Shown here: positions 24,340 to 34,159 of the stretch, piece by piece | Position numbering within the stretch: the stretch's first letter is position 1 | Layout of the letters: every line of letters starts with the position of its first letter | NCBI GenBank assembly: GCA_945952415.1 | Contig: CAMFIF010000009.1 | Location: 1 to 64,000, forward strand | Length of the DNA stretch: 64,000 nucleotides | Direction: 5' to 3' | Source: an uncultured Rhizobium sp. | Lineage (GTDB): Bacteria > Pseudomonadota > Alphaproteobacteria > Rhizobiales > Rhizobiaceae | Made by a program: the position numbers and the translations under genes | The notes under the pieces: generated by a model | Database searches by the model: none | What the model was told of the DNA's origin: nothing | The model's input: only the letters and a program-made list of their open reading frames with translations

Positions 24340-24470
24340 TTGCGGCTCCTTCGATCTCTCCCCTTGCGGGGGAGATGCCCGGCAGGGCAGAGGGGGCTGC
24401 GGCAAACGCCAACCTCGATCTCCCGCATCCGGAGCAGCTTCGCTGCCCGTGAGGGGGGAGGTCAAACCCG
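24340..24470. repeat. Rhizobial-type palindromic intergenic repeat
   Basis: The segment contains a near-perfect palindrome (ATCTCTCCCC, TTGC, GGGGGAGAT at 24354-24376), followed by GCCC-GGCA-GGGC and a G-rich stretch. I recognise this pattern as a common dispersed intergenic repeat of Rhizobiaceae (RIME-like). It carries no gene. The family assignment is from memory, and the edges are approximate. Confidence 0.5.
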
Positions 24471-24490
24471 GCCGCCCACGCCAAAAGAAA

Positions 24491-24510
24491 AGGGGCGCCG
24501 GAGCGCCCCT
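24491..24510 (-). terminator. Terminator of the first chemoreceptor gene
   Basis: AGGGGCGC (24491-24498) pairs with GCGCCCCT (24503-24510) around CGGA. On the minus strand it is followed by TTTTCTTTT and lies 23 bases after the chemoreceptor stop. Confidence 0.85.
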
Positions 24511-24533
24511 GCTGGTTTTGGTGTCCCCGAGCG

Positions 24534-26615
24534 TCAGGCGGCGTAGCGGCCGTCGGCGGGGCGGTTGGTGTTGAGTTTGAACTGGGTGAGCAGCGCGTGG
24601 AGGTCGGCGGCTTCTTCGGCCAGTTTGTGGCTGGCGGCCGTCTGCTCTTCCACCATCGCGGCGTTGCGCTGGGTGCCCTGGTCCATCTGGTTGACGGCGA
24701 GGTTCACTTCCTGCAGGCCGTTGGACTGTTCGCGGGCTGCCTGGACGATGGCGGCGACGTGGCTGTTGATCTCCTGCACCTCCCGCACGATGGCGCGGAG
24801 CGCCGTGCCGGTTTCGTCGACGAGGGTCACACCCGCCTGCACCTGTTCACCGGAGGCGTGGATGAGCGACTTGATCTCCTTGGCTGCCGATGCGGAGCGC
24901 TGGGCGAGTTCCCGCACTTCCTGGGCGACGACTGCGAAACCCTTGCCGGCCTCACCGGCACGGGCCGCTTCCACGCCGGCATTCAGCGCCAGAAGGTTGG
25001 TCTGGAAGGCGATCTCGTCGATCACGCCGATGATGTTCGAGATCTCGCCGGAGCTCTTCTCGATGCCGCGCATGGCCGAGACCGCGCGCTCCACCACTTC
25101 GCCGGAGCGTTCGGCACCGGTGCGGGTGCGGGCGACCAGCGCGCCCATTTCTTCCGCCCGCTGGGCGCTGTCCTTCACCGTGGCGGTGATTTCCTCGAGT
25201 GCCGCTGCGGTTTCTTCCACCGCCGCGGCCTGCTGCTCGGTGCGGCGGGCAAGGCCATCGGCCGAGGTGCGGATTTCGCTGGAGCCGGAATTGATCGCCT
25301 CCGCCGTCTGGCCCACGGTCATCAGCGCCTGGTGCAGGCGGGCAACCGAATTGTTGAAGTCGGTGCGCAGGCGGTCGAGTTCCGCCGGGAAGGCTTCGCG
25401 GATCTGGTAGGTCACGTCACCCTGGGCGAGATGGTCCAGACCTTCGGCCAGAAGATGCACGGCGCGGCCGGTTTCTTCCGCCTTGCGGGCGGTTTCGGCC
25501 TCGCGGGCCCGGCGTTCCTGCTCGGTCATGCTGCGCTGGCTTTCCGTTTCCGCCTGAAGCCGGGTGCGCTCGTTGGCATTGTCGCGGAAGACGACCACGG
25601 CCGCGGCCATCTTGCCGATTTCATCGGTGCGATCGCGGGCGGGGATTTCGATGGAGGTGTCGCCGGCGGCAAGCGCATCCATGGCGCCCGTCATCTGGCG
25701 GATCGGGCGGACCACCATGCGCGACAGCAGGGCCGCCATCATGCCGATCATCAGCATCACGGCGATGACGGTGGCTGTCAGCGCGGCGTTGCGCAGTTCG
25801 TAAAGCGGGGCATAGACTTCCGCCTTGTCGACCGCAAAGCCGAGATACCATTCGACCGAGGGCAGGCCCTCGACGGGCACGAAGCCAACCAGCATCTCCT
25901 TGCCGTTATAGGTCGTGGTGGCGAAATCGCCGCCGATGGTCGGGGTGCCGTCCGGGAAGGCGTCCTTGAGGCCCTTGGTCACCAGCTTGTTGTCGGGATA
26001 GACGAGCAGCTGGCCATCCTTGTTCACCAGGAAGGCGAAGCTGTTGCCCTGCAGGCTATAGCCCTGCACCATGCTGACCAGCGTCTTCAGCGAGAAATCG
26101 CTGCCGACCACGCCCGAGAGCTTGCCGTCGCGGTTGACTGGCTGGGCGGCGGAGATGATCAGCTCGCCAGAGCTGGCATCCACATAGGGTTCGGTGAGAA
26201 CGGTCTTGCCGGTTGCCACGGCATCCTTGTACCAGGGGCGCACACGCGGATCGTAATCGGCGGGAAGATCCGAAGCCGGCCAGATGGTCATCTTGCCCGA
26301 CTCGTCGCCGTAGTAGGTGGCGAGAAACTGCTTGGCGAGGAAGTCGTTCTTCAGAACGCCCAGTTCGCCATTGGCATCGCCGGCCTTGGCCATTTCCTCG
26401 CCGACCATTTCGGTGAGAAGGATGCGGCCCGTTAGCCAATTGGCAATGGACTGGGAGCCGGACTTGCCGGCCGCCTTCATGTGATCTTCGATGGTCTGCG
26501 TCAGCGATTCCCGCTGCACGCCCTCGATATAATAGGAAAAGCCGCTGAAGGAGGCGATGACGGTTACCGTCGCCACCGTCAGAATACGCATCATGAGGTT
26601 CATTCTGGAAAGCAT
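24534..26615 (-). CDS. Methyl-accepting chemotaxis protein (dCACHE)
   Basis: A 693-residue transmembrane chemoreceptor. Membrane helices lie at about 8-28 and 283-305. Between them is a periplasmic dCACHE domain with the run [13 protein letters not shown] and [14 protein letters not shown], close to the amino-acid-binding dCACHE_1 motif, so an amino-acid or amine ligand is plausible. A HAMP domain follows (about 305-360) and the cytoplasmic signalling hairpin occupies about 450-680, with the highly conserved tip [20 protein letters not shown]. No C-terminal NWETF-type pentapeptide is present. The paralogue at 27097-29178 has the same length and domain order, so the pair is a tandem duplication. 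Confidence 0.95.
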   Translation of the reverse strand: MLSRMNLMMRILTVATVTVIASFSGFSYYIEGVQRESLTQTIEDHMKAAGKSGSQSIANWLTGRILLTEMVGEEMAKAGDANGELGVLKNDFLAKQFLATYYGDESGKMTIWPASDLPADYDPRVRPWYKDAVATGKTVLTEPYVDASSGELIISAAQPVNRDGKLSGVVGSDFSLKTLVSMVQGYSLQGNSFAFLVNKDGQLLVYPDNKLVTKGLKDAFPDGTPTIGGDFATTTYNGKEMLVGFVPVEGLPSVEWYLGFAVDKAEVYAPLYELRNAALTATVIAVMLMIGMMAALLSRMVVRPIRQMTGAMDALAAGDTSIEIPARDRTDEIGKMAAAVVVFRDNANERTRLQAETESQRSMTEQERRAREAETARKAEETGRAVHLLAEGLDHLAQGDVTYQIREAFPAELDRLRTDFNNSVARLHQALMTVGQTAEAINSGSSEIRTSADGLARRTEQQAAAVEETAAALEEITATVKDSAQRAEEMGALVARTRTGAERSGEVVERAVSAMRGIEKSSGEISNIIGVIDEIAFQTNLLALNAGVEAARAGEAGKGFAVVAQEVRELAQRSASAAKEIKSLIHASGEQVQAGVTLVDETGTALRAIVREVQEINSHVAAIVQAAREQSNGLQEVNLAVNQMDQGTQRNAAMVEEQTAASHKLAEEAADLHALLTQFKLNTNRPADGRYAA

Positions 26616-27035
26616 GACCGGTTCTCTCGATCGTTCGACGCAGGGCTTCCATCAGGTCGCCCTCGCCCCGAAAGCCCAGACCCGGCTTTTCGTTGCAGCG
26701 TGGCCGGTCATGCCACTCTTCCGCGTATTCCCTGCGCAATTTGTGTCAGTACTATTACGGCCAAATGTTAATTATAAAATAAACCAAAATTGGACGATGG
26801 CCTGAAAGGCCCGGAATTGCGGGCATTTCTTCGTGAAACTTCGGATTTTCGAAGTAAATGACTGGGGAAAACAGGAAATACTTCAGGTTGTATTTCCTGT
26901 CGTTCCCGACAAGAAATCAGGGGTCACATGTCGTTACAACCCCTCAAGATATTGACGATCGTCAATTTTTGACACAACCGGAGTTTATCGTGATCCGTGC
27001 GCCGGTTTCGCCCGCGGATGCCGGGCCTTGCGTTT
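26616..27035. other. Promoter region of the first chemoreceptor
   Basis: About 420 bases with no gene, clearly more A/T-rich than the coding sequence. It contains the 16-base palindrome at 26951-26966. No -24/-12 element or other named promoter was identified with confidence. Confidence 0.45.
26951..26966. promoter_or_regulatory. 16-bp perfect palindrome between chemoreceptor genes
   Basis: ATTGACGATCGTCAAT is self-complementary over all 16 bases. It lies between the terminator of one chemoreceptor and the start of the other. It may be an operator; the regulator is unknown. The motif TTGAC also offers a -35-like element on either strand. Confidence 0.45.
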
Positions 27036-27051
27036 TTTTTCCACGAAAAAA

Positions 27052-27069
27052 GGAGCGCTTTCGCGCTCC
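27052..27069 (-). terminator. Terminator of the second chemoreceptor gene
   Basis: GGAGCGC (27052-27058) pairs with GCGCTCC (27063-27069) around TTTC. The minus strand continues with a run of T. It lies 27 bases after the chemoreceptor stop. Confidence 0.85.
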
Positions 27070-27096
27070 CTTCTCGCCGATCTCTCTATTTCGCCG

Positions 27097-29178
27097 TCAG
27101 GCGGCGCGCTGGGCATTGGCAAAGCTGCGTCCGCGCAGTTTGAACTGGGTCAGCAGCGCGTGCAGCTCCGCCGCTTCCTCGGCAAGCCGGTGGCTGGCGG
27201 CGGTCTGTTCTTCCACCATGGCGGCATTTTGCTGGGTACCCTGGTCCATCTGGTTCATGGCGAGGTTCACCTCCTGCAAGCCCTGGCTCTGCTCGCGGGC
27301 GGCATGGACGATGGCGGAGACATGGCTGTTGATTTCCTGCACCTCGCGGACGATGGCGCGCAGCGCCGCGCCCGTTTCGTCGACCAGCGTCACGCCGGCC
27401 TGCACCTGTTCGCCCGAGGCGTGGATGAGTGTCTTGATCTCCTTGGCGGCGCTGGCGGAACGCTGGGCCAGCTCACGCACTTCCTGCGCCACCACCGCAA
27501 AGCCCTTGCCGGCGACGCCCGCGCGAGCGGCTTCCACCCCGGCATTGAGGGCGAGAAGATTGGTCTGGAAGGCAATCTCATCGATCACGCCGATGATGCT
27601 CGATATTTCGCCGGAACTCTTCTCGATGCCGCGCATGGCGGAAACGGCCCGTTCCACCACGTCGCCGGAGCGTTCCGCGGCGGTGCGGGCGCGTGCGACG
27701 AGCGCGCCCATTTCCTCGGCCCGATAGGCGCTTTCGCGCACGGTGGCAGTGATTTCTTCCAGCGCCGCCGCCGTCTCCTCGACGGAGGCGGACTGCTGCT
27801 CGGTGCGCCGGGCAAGGCCATCGGCGGAATTGCGGATTTCGCCGGAACCGGAATTGATCGCCTCGGCCGCATGGCCGACCGTCATCAGCGCCTCATGCAG
27901 GCGGGCAACCGAATTGTTGAAGTTTTCACGCAGCTGGTCGAGTTCCGGAGGAAAACCCTCACGAATCTGGCAGGTGATGTCGCCCTGGGCGAGCAATTCC
28001 AGACCCTCGGCAAGTAGCGCGACCGCGCGGCCGGTCTCTTCCGACTTGCGGTTCTTTTCGCCCTCGCGCATGCGCCGTTCCTCTTCAGTCTGGTTCCGCT
28101 GGTTTTCGCTTTCGGCCTGCAACTGCCGCCGCTCGCTCTCATTGTTGCGGAAGACGAGGACAGCGGCAGCCATCTTGCCGATTTCGTCGCGGCGATCCTG
28201 GGCGGGAATGTCCACGGCGATATCGCCCGCAGCAAGCGCGGCCATGGCATCGGTCATCTGCCGCACGGGACGGACGACGAGCTGCTTGAGAAGGGCTGAC
28301 ATGAGGCCGATCATCAGAAGCATGGCGATAACGGTGGCGGTAAAGGCGGCATTTCGAAGCGAATCGAGAGGGGCATAGACCTCGGCCTTGTCGACCGCGA
28401 AGCCAAGATACCATTCGACCGAGGGCAGGCCCTGAACCGGGATGAAGCCCACGAGCATCTCCCGACCATCATAATGGGTGGAGGAGAGATCCGTGCCGAT
28501 TTTCGGCGTGCTCTCGGGGAAGGCATCCTTCAGGCCCTTGGTTACCAGCTTTCTCTCTGGATAGACCAGAATCTGGCCATCCTTGTTGACCAGAAAGGCG
28601 AAGCCATGCCCCTGCAGATGGTAGCTTTGCACCATGTCCACCAGGGATTTCAGCGAGAAATCCGTGCCCGCAACGCCGAATTGCCGTCCATTGTTGTGGA
28701 GCGGCACGGCGGCGGTGATCAGAAGCTCGTTGATCGAGGCGTCCACATAGGGTTCGGTCAGCACCGTCTTGCCGGTCGCGACCGCGTCCTTGTACCAGGG
28801 CCGCGTGCGCGGATCATAATCCGCTGGCAGGGGAATGTTAGGCCACTGCGTCATGCGGCCCGCCTCGTCCCCGATATAGGTACCGATGAACTGGCGGGAG
28901 AGCAGGTTGTTCTGCAGAATCTTCAGCAAGGCGGGGGAATCGGCTGCCTTTTCCAGCTCTTCCGCCATCATTTCCGTCAACAGTACCCGGCCCGTGAGCC
29001 AGTTCGCGATGGATTGTGCCCCTGCCTTGCCGGCGGCGCGCATGTCGTTTTCGATGGTCTCGGTCAGCGATGCCCGCTGGACGCCCTCGATATAAAGATA
29101 AAAGCCGCTAAAGGAGGCCACCACTGTGGTGATGGCCACGGCGAGAATGCGCATCATCAAATTGAATTTGGAAAACAT
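27097..29178 (-). CDS. Methyl-accepting chemotaxis protein, tandem paralogue
   Basis: A 693-residue dCACHE chemoreceptor with the same domain order as its neighbour: helix, periplasmic dCACHE ([26 protein letters not shown]), helix, HAMP, and a signalling hairpin nearly identical to that of the paralogue. The dCACHE part has diverged more ([14 protein letters not shown] and the Asn-Glu at the TG position), so ligand specificity may differ. I chose the ATG at 29178 because a GAGAG-CCGG-like leader before it is shared with the paralogue and because it gives the same length. ATGs at 29196 and 29217 (the last with AGGCGGGA upstream) are possible. Confidence 0.93.
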   Translation of the reverse strand: MFSKFNLMMRILAVAITTVVASFSGFYLYIEGVQRASLTETIENDMRAAGKAGAQSIANWLTGRVLLTEMMAEELEKAADSPALLKILQNNLLSRQFIGTYIGDEAGRMTQWPNIPLPADYDPRTRPWYKDAVATGKTVLTEPYVDASINELLITAAVPLHNNGRQFGVAGTDFSLKSLVDMVQSYHLQGHGFAFLVNKDGQILVYPERKLVTKGLKDAFPESTPKIGTDLSSTHYDGREMLVGFIPVQGLPSVEWYLGFAVDKAEVYAPLDSLRNAAFTATVIAMLLMIGLMSALLKQLVVRPVRQMTDAMAALAAGDIAVDIPAQDRRDEIGKMAAAVLVFRNNESERRQLQAESENQRNQTEEERRMREGEKNRKSEETGRAVALLAEGLELLAQGDITCQIREGFPPELDQLRENFNNSVARLHEALMTVGHAAEAINSGSGEIRNSADGLARRTEQQSASVEETAAALEEITATVRESAYRAEEMGALVARARTAAERSGDVVERAVSAMRGIEKSSGEISSIIGVIDEIAFQTNLLALNAGVEAARAGVAGKGFAVVAQEVRELAQRSASAAKEIKTLIHASGEQVQAGVTLVDETGAALRAIVREVQEINSHVSAIVHAAREQSQGLQEVNLAMNQMDQGTQQNAAMVEEQTAASHRLAEEAAELHALLTQFKLRGRSFANAQRAA

Positions 29179-29476
29179 GGGCCGGCTCTCGTGCATGGAC
29201 CGAGCAGGCTTTCTCATGTCGTTCCCGCCTAGCGCCGCTTGCGACGTCACGCCGGAATGGCGCTCATGCCAATATCTCAACCAACCTGCACTTCTATTAC
29301 TTTCTTATATTCTTGATTTCTTAATTCTTATAAAATGCGACGCAAGCTTTGGCCCAGGCCCCTCGCCGCCCGCGGCTTGCAACCGCCCGAAAAAACGATA
29401 AGGCTCATGCACAAGCTGGCGGGCCGCCATCGGACCGCGCCGGCAACCATTTTCGAATGACAGGACCCATCAGGCC
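29179..29476. other. Promoter region between chemoreceptor and small gene
   Basis: About 300 bases holding the start region of the second chemoreceptor and an A/T-rich core at 29290-29340. No RNA gene or terminator is recognised. Confidence 0.4.
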
Positions 29477-29662
29477 ATGAGCGAGACCCCGAAGCCCACC
29501 GCCACCGTGAACGTGATGAAGAAGCCGGATGGCAGCTGGTGGTTTGCCATGACCTGGCGCGGCGTTACCCAGCCGCTGCAGGGTCCGTTCCGCAGCCAGG
29601 TGGAGGCGGCCGGGGCCGCGCAGATCGCCATCAAGGGGCTGGAAGGCCGCCGCCCGGCCTGA
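29477..29662 (+). CDS. Small hypothetical protein (61 aa)
   Basis: A 61-residue basic protein without signal peptide or membrane span. The sequence is protein-like rather than GC-shadow-like (MKKPDGSWWFAMTWRG, then a Gln/Ala-rich helix). No family is recognised. It starts at an ATG preceded by GACCCATCAGGCC, with a weak ribosome site, and ends 40 bases before the convergent enoyl-CoA hydratase gene. Small conserved rhizobial proteins of this size are common; its role is unknown. Confidence 0.55.
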   Translation: MSETPKPTATVNVMKKPDGSWWFAMTWRGVTQPLQGPFRSQVEAAGAAQIAIKGLEGRRPA

Positions 29663-29702
29663 AGCGGGCGACAGGTTTTCGGCAGATAGCCCTATCGGGC
29701 CC

Positions 29703-30464
29703 TCAGCCCTTTCGCGACATGAATTTCTGGAAGGCCGCCATGGCCTCCGGGCTTTTGAGCTGGGCTGCGAAGAGTGCCGCCTCCTCGTCGATCCGAGCCG
29801 CGACATCGGGCCGGCCCTTGCGCAGGAGGTCGCGGGCGATCTTCAGCGCCTGCGGCGGCTTGGCCGCAAGCGATGCGGCGGCAATCAGCGTGCGCTCCTC
29901 GATTTCCTCTTCATCCACCACCTGCCAGATCAGTCCGGCATCCCGGGCTTCGGCGGCGGAGAATCCCTCGCCGGCGGCAAACATGGCAAAGGCGCGCTGG
30001 TGGCCCATGACCAGCGGGCCGAGCAGGCTGGAGGCTGCTTCCGGCACCAGCGCCAGATCGACAAAGGGTGTCTTGAACAGCGAACGTGCCGTCGCGAAGG
30101 TCATGTCGCAATGGAGGTGGATGGTGGTGCCGATGCCGATAGCCAGCCCGTCCACGCCCGAGACGAGCGGCTTTTGTGCGCCGGACAGGGCATGGAGAAA
30201 TTCGATCACTTCCTTGCCCAGCGTGCCGCCCATGGCAAAGGCCATGAAATCGGCCATGTCATTGCCGGCTGAAAAGGCGCCTGGCGTGCCGAGAAAGGCA
30301 ATGGCCCGGATTTCGGGATCCGCATTGGCCGCGAGGATCGCATCGGTCATCGCCTGATACATGGTACGGGTGATGGCGTTGCGCTTTTCCGGCCGGTTGA
30401 GGCGGATGAGGAGAACGCCCGGGCGATCTGCGGGGCGTTCGATCAGGATATGGGTATCGCTCAT
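29703..30464 (-). CDS. Enoyl-CoA hydratase/isomerase family protein
   Basis: A 253-residue crotonase-fold protein. The oxyanion-hole segments are AFSAGNDMADF and SGVDGLAIGIGTTI. The typical catalytic Glu of the second segment (normally in the E-x-x-x-G-G-G region) is not clearly in place, so isomerase or thioester-hydrolase activity is an alternative to hydration. LVPEAASSLL supplies a later Glu often seen in isomerases. It starts 15 bases after the acyl-CoA dehydrogenase gene, and together they suggest fatty-acid or aromatic-acid beta-oxidation. Confidence 0.85.
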   Translation of the reverse strand: MSDTHILIERPADRPGVLLIRLNRPEKRNAITRTMYQAMTDAILAANADPEIRAIAFLGTPGAFSAGNDMADFMAFAMGGTLGKEVIEFLHALSGAQKPLVSGVDGLAIGIGTTIHLHCDMTFATARSLFKTPFVDLALVPEAASSLLGPLVMGHQRAFAMFAAGEGFSAAEARDAGLIWQVVDEEEIEERTLIAAASLAAKPPQALKIARDLLRKGRPDVAARIDEEAALFAAQLKSPEAMAAFQKFMSRKG

Positions 30465-30479
30465 GTCTTTTCTCGATCC

Positions 30480-32264
30480 TCAGGCCAGAAGGCGGGTGGC
30501 AGCGGCAAGGCTTGCGGCGCCGGTCATGACCTGGGCCTTCAGCGCAGCGGTTTCCGGCAGCAGGTTTTCGGCGGCGAAGCGGGCAAGCGCCGTGCGGTCT
30601 TCCCGCTTGCCGTCGCCGGGGTCGGCGAGCGCCCCCCTGGCGAGATAGGCGCCGGTGAGGACGAGGCCGAAGAGGCGCTGATAGGGCGTGGCCCCGGCAA
30701 GCGCCTCCGTCATGCGGCCGGCCGCCAGTTCGGCGAGCAGGAAGGCGGTTGCCTCGGCGAGGTCGGCAAGGGCGGCATCGAGCCGCGCGCCGGTTTCGCC
30801 GAAGGAGGCATCGCCCGCGCCCTGAACATCGGCGGCAACCGCCCGCAACTCGTCGAGGAAGCCGCGCACATGCTGGCCGCCGGACAGCGGCAGCTTGCGG
30901 GTCACGAGGTCGATCGCCTGGATGCCGTTGGTGCCCTCATAGATAGGGGCGATGCGGGCATCGCGCAGATAGCGGGCAGCCCCGGTTTCCTCGATGAAGC
31001 CCATGCCGCCATGGACCTGGATGCCCATGGAGGCCACATCCACGCCGATATCGGTGGAGAAGCTCTTGGCAATCGGCGTCATCAGCGCGGCGCGCTCGGC
31101 GAAATGGCGCTGCGTCTCGCCTTCCGTGTGGTGGGACATATCCGTCGCATGGGCGCAGGCGAGGCAGATGGCGCGCGCGCCTTGCGTCAGCGCCTTCATG
31201 GTGATCAGCGTGCGCTGGATATCGGGATGGTCGATGATCGGGCTCATGCCCTCGCCCTGGTGGCCGGGCGCCTTGCCCTGGGTGCGCTCGCGGGCATAGT
31301 GGATCGCCTTCTGGGTGGCGGCTTCGGCCACGGCCACGCCCTGGACGCCGACGGCGAGGCGCGCATTGTTCATCATGGTGAACATGCAGGCGAGCCCGCG
31401 GTTCTCCTCGCCGACCAGATAGCCGATGGCGCCCTTTTCCGCCCCGAAGCGGCCGTCGCCATAGATCATGGTGCAGGTGGGGGAGCCGTGAATGCCGAGC
31501 TTGTGCTCGATGGAATGGCAGAAGAGATCGTTGCGGGCGCCCAGCGAGCCGTCGTCGTTCACCAGGAATTTCGGCACGAGGAAGAGCGAAATGCCCCGTG
31601 TTCCGGCGGGCGCATCGGGCAGGCGGGCGAGAACGAGGTGAATGATGTTTTCGGTCGCATCATGCTCGCCCCAGGTGATGAAGATCTTCTGGCCGAAGAT
31701 GCGATAGGTGCCATCGGCGGCGCGCTCGGCCCGGGCCTTCAGCACGCCGAGATCGGATCCCGCATGGGGTTCGGTGAGGTTCATGGTGCCGGACCATTCG
31801 CCTGACACCATGCGGTGCAGGAACTTTTCCTTCAGGGCTTCGGAGCCGTGCTTGCTCAGCGCATCGATGGCGCCCATGGTGAGGGTGGGGGCAAGCGCAA
31901 AGGCGAGCGAGCAGGAATTCCACATTTCCAGCGCCGCGACGTTGAGCATGTGCGGCAGGGCCTGTCCGCCGAAGGCTTCCGGCGCGGTCAGGCCATTCCA
32001 GCCGCCCTCGATCCACTGGCGATAGAGATCGGCCCAGCCATCGGGCAGGGTCACCACGCCATTGCCCTCGTGGCGCGCACCCTGGCTATCGCCAACCGGC
32101 GCCAGCGGGGCGACGACCTCGGTCGCGAAACGGCCCGCCTCGCCGAGGATGGCATCGACCAGATCTTCTGAGAGATCGCCAAGGCTCCCCTCTTCGAGGG
32201 CCGCTCCCAGCCCCGCCACATGTTTCAGCGTGAACAGAATCTCTTCCACCGGCGCCTTGTACAT
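30480..32264 (-). CDS. Acyl-CoA dehydrogenase (large, about 600-residue type)
   Basis: A 594-residue flavoprotein that oxidises acyl-CoA to enoyl-CoA. The N-terminal alpha region leads to the FAD-binding block MNLTEPHAGSDLGVL and FITWGEHD, the middle beta domain, and the C-terminal dehydrogenase helices with VHGGMGFIEETGAARYLRDARIAPIYEGTNGIQAIDL, where YEGT and its Glu form the catalytic base region. The additional 150 residues at the C terminus mark the long acyl-CoA dehydrogenase subgroup (DUF5943-like). GAGAGGGAAGAA precedes the ATG at 32264. It is the first gene of an operon with the enoyl-CoA hydratase. Confidence 0.92.
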   Translation of the reverse strand: MYKAPVEEILFTLKHVAGLGAALEEGSLGDLSEDLVDAILGEAGRFATEVVAPLAPVGDSQGARHEGNGVVTLPDGWADLYRQWIEGGWNGLTAPEAFGGQALPHMLNVAALEMWNSCSLAFALAPTLTMGAIDALSKHGSEALKEKFLHRMVSGEWSGTMNLTEPHAGSDLGVLKARAERAADGTYRIFGQKIFITWGEHDATENIIHLVLARLPDAPAGTRGISLFLVPKFLVNDDGSLGARNDLFCHSIEHKLGIHGSPTCTMIYGDGRFGAEKGAIGYLVGEENRGLACMFTMMNNARLAVGVQGVAVAEAATQKAIHYARERTQGKAPGHQGEGMSPIIDHPDIQRTLITMKALTQGARAICLACAHATDMSHHTEGETQRHFAERAALMTPIAKSFSTDIGVDVASMGIQVHGGMGFIEETGAARYLRDARIAPIYEGTNGIQAIDLVTRKLPLSGGQHVRGFLDELRAVAADVQGAGDASFGETGARLDAALADLAEATAFLLAELAAGRMTEALAGATPYQRLFGLVLTGAYLARGALADPGDGKREDRTALARFAAENLLPETAALKAQVMTGAASLAAATRLLA

Positions 32265-32511
32265 CGCTTCTTCCCTCTCCCTGATTCTCGCGAGCCGACA
32301 GGGACAAGCATAGCGCAGTTCTCGCACTTGCCGAGATCGTATCGGCGCTTTCCCTCTTCGACTTCTGGCGAAGTCCTGTGGCAAATGGCTATTTTATTTT
32401 TACGTAAACGTCAACATTTCACCCGCCGGACGCAAGCTTCGCGAAATGCATCATCCATAACAATACGCACTGGAAACCGGCCACCCGCCGAACTGGATGG
32501 AATGCACGAGA

Positions 32512-33117
32512 ATGTCGAAACTCCGCTATTTCGCTGCCGAAGGCCTGCGCGAGGCGATGAATGCGCCAAAGGCCATTCACACCGAGTTTCTGCGCACGGG
32601 CCGGATCTTCCGGGGCAAGGAGCGCTGGGATTTCATCGAAAAGCGCTACATGACCCATGAGGAAGTGGCCGAGCGCACCGGCCGCTATCTCGAAAGGGCG
32701 GGCGAAGCCACCCATGAGCGGATCAACAATGTCCATCATGCGATCAAGTTTCCGAAGGTGATCTTTCACCGCACGCTCGATAACCGCCCGCATCTCGGCT
32801 ACTGCCATGTGACGGCGGCCAAGACCGAGCTCCGGAATCACGATCCGATCAAGTGGTCCTTCTACATCGCCAATTTCTTCGCAGACATCGGCGAGGAGCT
32901 GAAGTTCATCGGCAAGCTCGACCGGCGCGTCTCGCGCATGTATTTCGCGGTTGCCGTGCAGAACGACAATGAGGTTGCGACCCGGATGGTGCCGGACCGC
33001 AGCCTCAAGCCGAACGGCCTTCTCTTCCGCACCCATGACCCGATGATTGCGCTGAAAAACGTGCTGATGCTCGGCACGAACGATCCGAAGCTGCGCCAGA
33101 AGATCCGCGATCTCTGA
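32512..33117 (+). CDS. Conserved hypothetical protein (201 aa)
   Basis: A 201-residue soluble protein with strong alternation of charged and aromatic residues and no signal peptide. Segments such as RWDFIEKRYMTHEEVAERTG and NDNEVATRMVPDR look evolutionarily conserved, but I cannot assign a family or function. A start five codons earlier (32497) is also open; the one used gives MSKLRYFAAEGL. It diverges from the acyl-CoA dehydrogenase gene across 247 bases and is followed 42 bases later by the Sua5 gene. Confidence 0.75.
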   Translation: MSKLRYFAAEGLREAMNAPKAIHTEFLRTGRIFRGKERWDFIEKRYMTHEEVAERTGRYLERAGEATHERINNVHHAIKFPKVIFHRTLDNRPHLGYCHVTAAKTELRNHDPIKWSFYIANFFADIGEELKFIGKLDRRVSRMYFAVAVQNDNEVATRMVPDRSLKPNGLLFRTHDPMIALKNVLMLGTNDPKLRQKIRDL

Positions 33118-33159
33118 AAATCCTTTGCCCTTCCTCCTGCGCTCGGATAGAGACAGGCC

Positions 33160-34140
33160 ATGACAGCCCGGCTGATTTCCATTCTTCAGGCGCCGAAGGA
33201 GGCGCTTGATGCGGCGCTCGCGGAATTGCGGGCGGCGCGGCCGATCGCCATGCCGACGGAAACCGTCTACGGGCTTGCCGCCGATGCCACCGATCCCGCT
33301 GCCATCACCCGCATCTACGAGGTCAAGGGCCGGCCGCGCTTCAACCCGCTGATCGCCCATATGGCCGATCTCGGCATGGCGCGCATCCATGCCCGTTTCG
33401 ATCCGCTGTCGGAAAAGCTCGCCCATGCCTTCTGGCCGGGCCCGCTCACCCTCATCCTGCCGCTTCGGGACGACAGCGGCATTCACGATCTGTGCACCGC
33501 CGGGCTCGATACGGTGGGCGTCAGGGTGCCCCAGGGCTTTGCCGGCGATATCATCCGCGCCTTCGGCAAGCCGCTTGCGGCGCCGAGCGCCAATACATCC
33601 GGCGCGATCAGCCCCACCACCGCCGCCCATGTGAGCGAGGATCTGGGCGAAAAGATCAGCCTGGTGCTCGATGGCGGTTCTGCGGGCGTGGGAGTCGAAT
33701 CCACCATCGTCAAGGTGGAGGCGGACGGGCGCGTCCGGCTTCTGCGTCCCGGCGGTATTGCGGCAGAGGAAATCGAGGCGGTTCTCGGCCGTCCGCTCGA
33801 ACGGGCGGAGAAGGCAGGCGCCGCCATCGAGGCGCCCGGCATGCTCGCCTCCCATTATGCGCCCGAGGCGGGCATGCGCCTCAATGCCGAAGCACCGCTT
33901 GAGGGCGAAGCCTATCTGGCCTTCGGGCCGGGCGCGGTGACGGACCGGGAAAAGGCCGCCTTCTTCGACAATCTCAGCCCTTCCGGCGATCTTGCGGAGG
34001 CGGCCTCCCGGCTTTTTGCCGCAATGAAGGCCGCCGACCGTTCCGGCGCGCGGGTGATTGCCGTTGCGCCCATTCCCGACCACGGGCTTGGCGAGGCGAT
34101 CAACGATCGCCTGAGCCGGGCTGCCGCGCCCCGTCCCTGA
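33160..34140 (+). CDS. Threonylcarbamoyl-AMP synthase (Sua5)
   Basis: A 326-residue two-domain Sua5 protein. The YrdC domain (about 10-205) carries MPTETVYGLAADATD, KGRPRFNPLIAH, the substrate loop LAAPSANTSGAISP and the GVESTIVKVEADG strand. The C-terminal Sua5 domain (about 225-326) distinguishes it from the shorter TsaC/YrdC. It makes threonylcarbamoyl-AMP from threonine, bicarbonate and ATP for t6A37 in ANN-decoding tRNAs, acting with TsaD, which is not in the window. The stop and the following GTG overlap in frame, but the next gene more likely begins at ATG 34160. Confidence 0.92.
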   Translation: MTARLISILQAPKEALDAALAELRAARPIAMPTETVYGLAADATDPAAITRIYEVKGRPRFNPLIAHMADLGMARIHARFDPLSEKLAHAFWPGPLTLILPLRDDSGIHDLCTAGLDTVGVRVPQGFAGDIIRAFGKPLAAPSANTSGAISPTTAAHVSEDLGEKISLVLDGGSAGVGVESTIVKVEADGRVRLLRPGGIAAEEIEAVLGRPLERAEKAGAAIEAPGMLASHYAPEAGMRLNAEAPLEGEAYLAFGPGAVTDREKAAFFDNLSPSGDLAEAASRLFAAMKAADRSGARVIAVAPIPDHGLGEAINDRLSRAAAPRP

Positions 34141-34159
34141 TGTGAAGAAAGGCCTTGCC

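Noticed and set aside
24597..29232. Long plus-strand open frames over the chemoreceptors
   Set aside because: They mirror the two chemotaxis genes and share composition with other shadow frames; the minus-strand proteins carry all conserved motifs.
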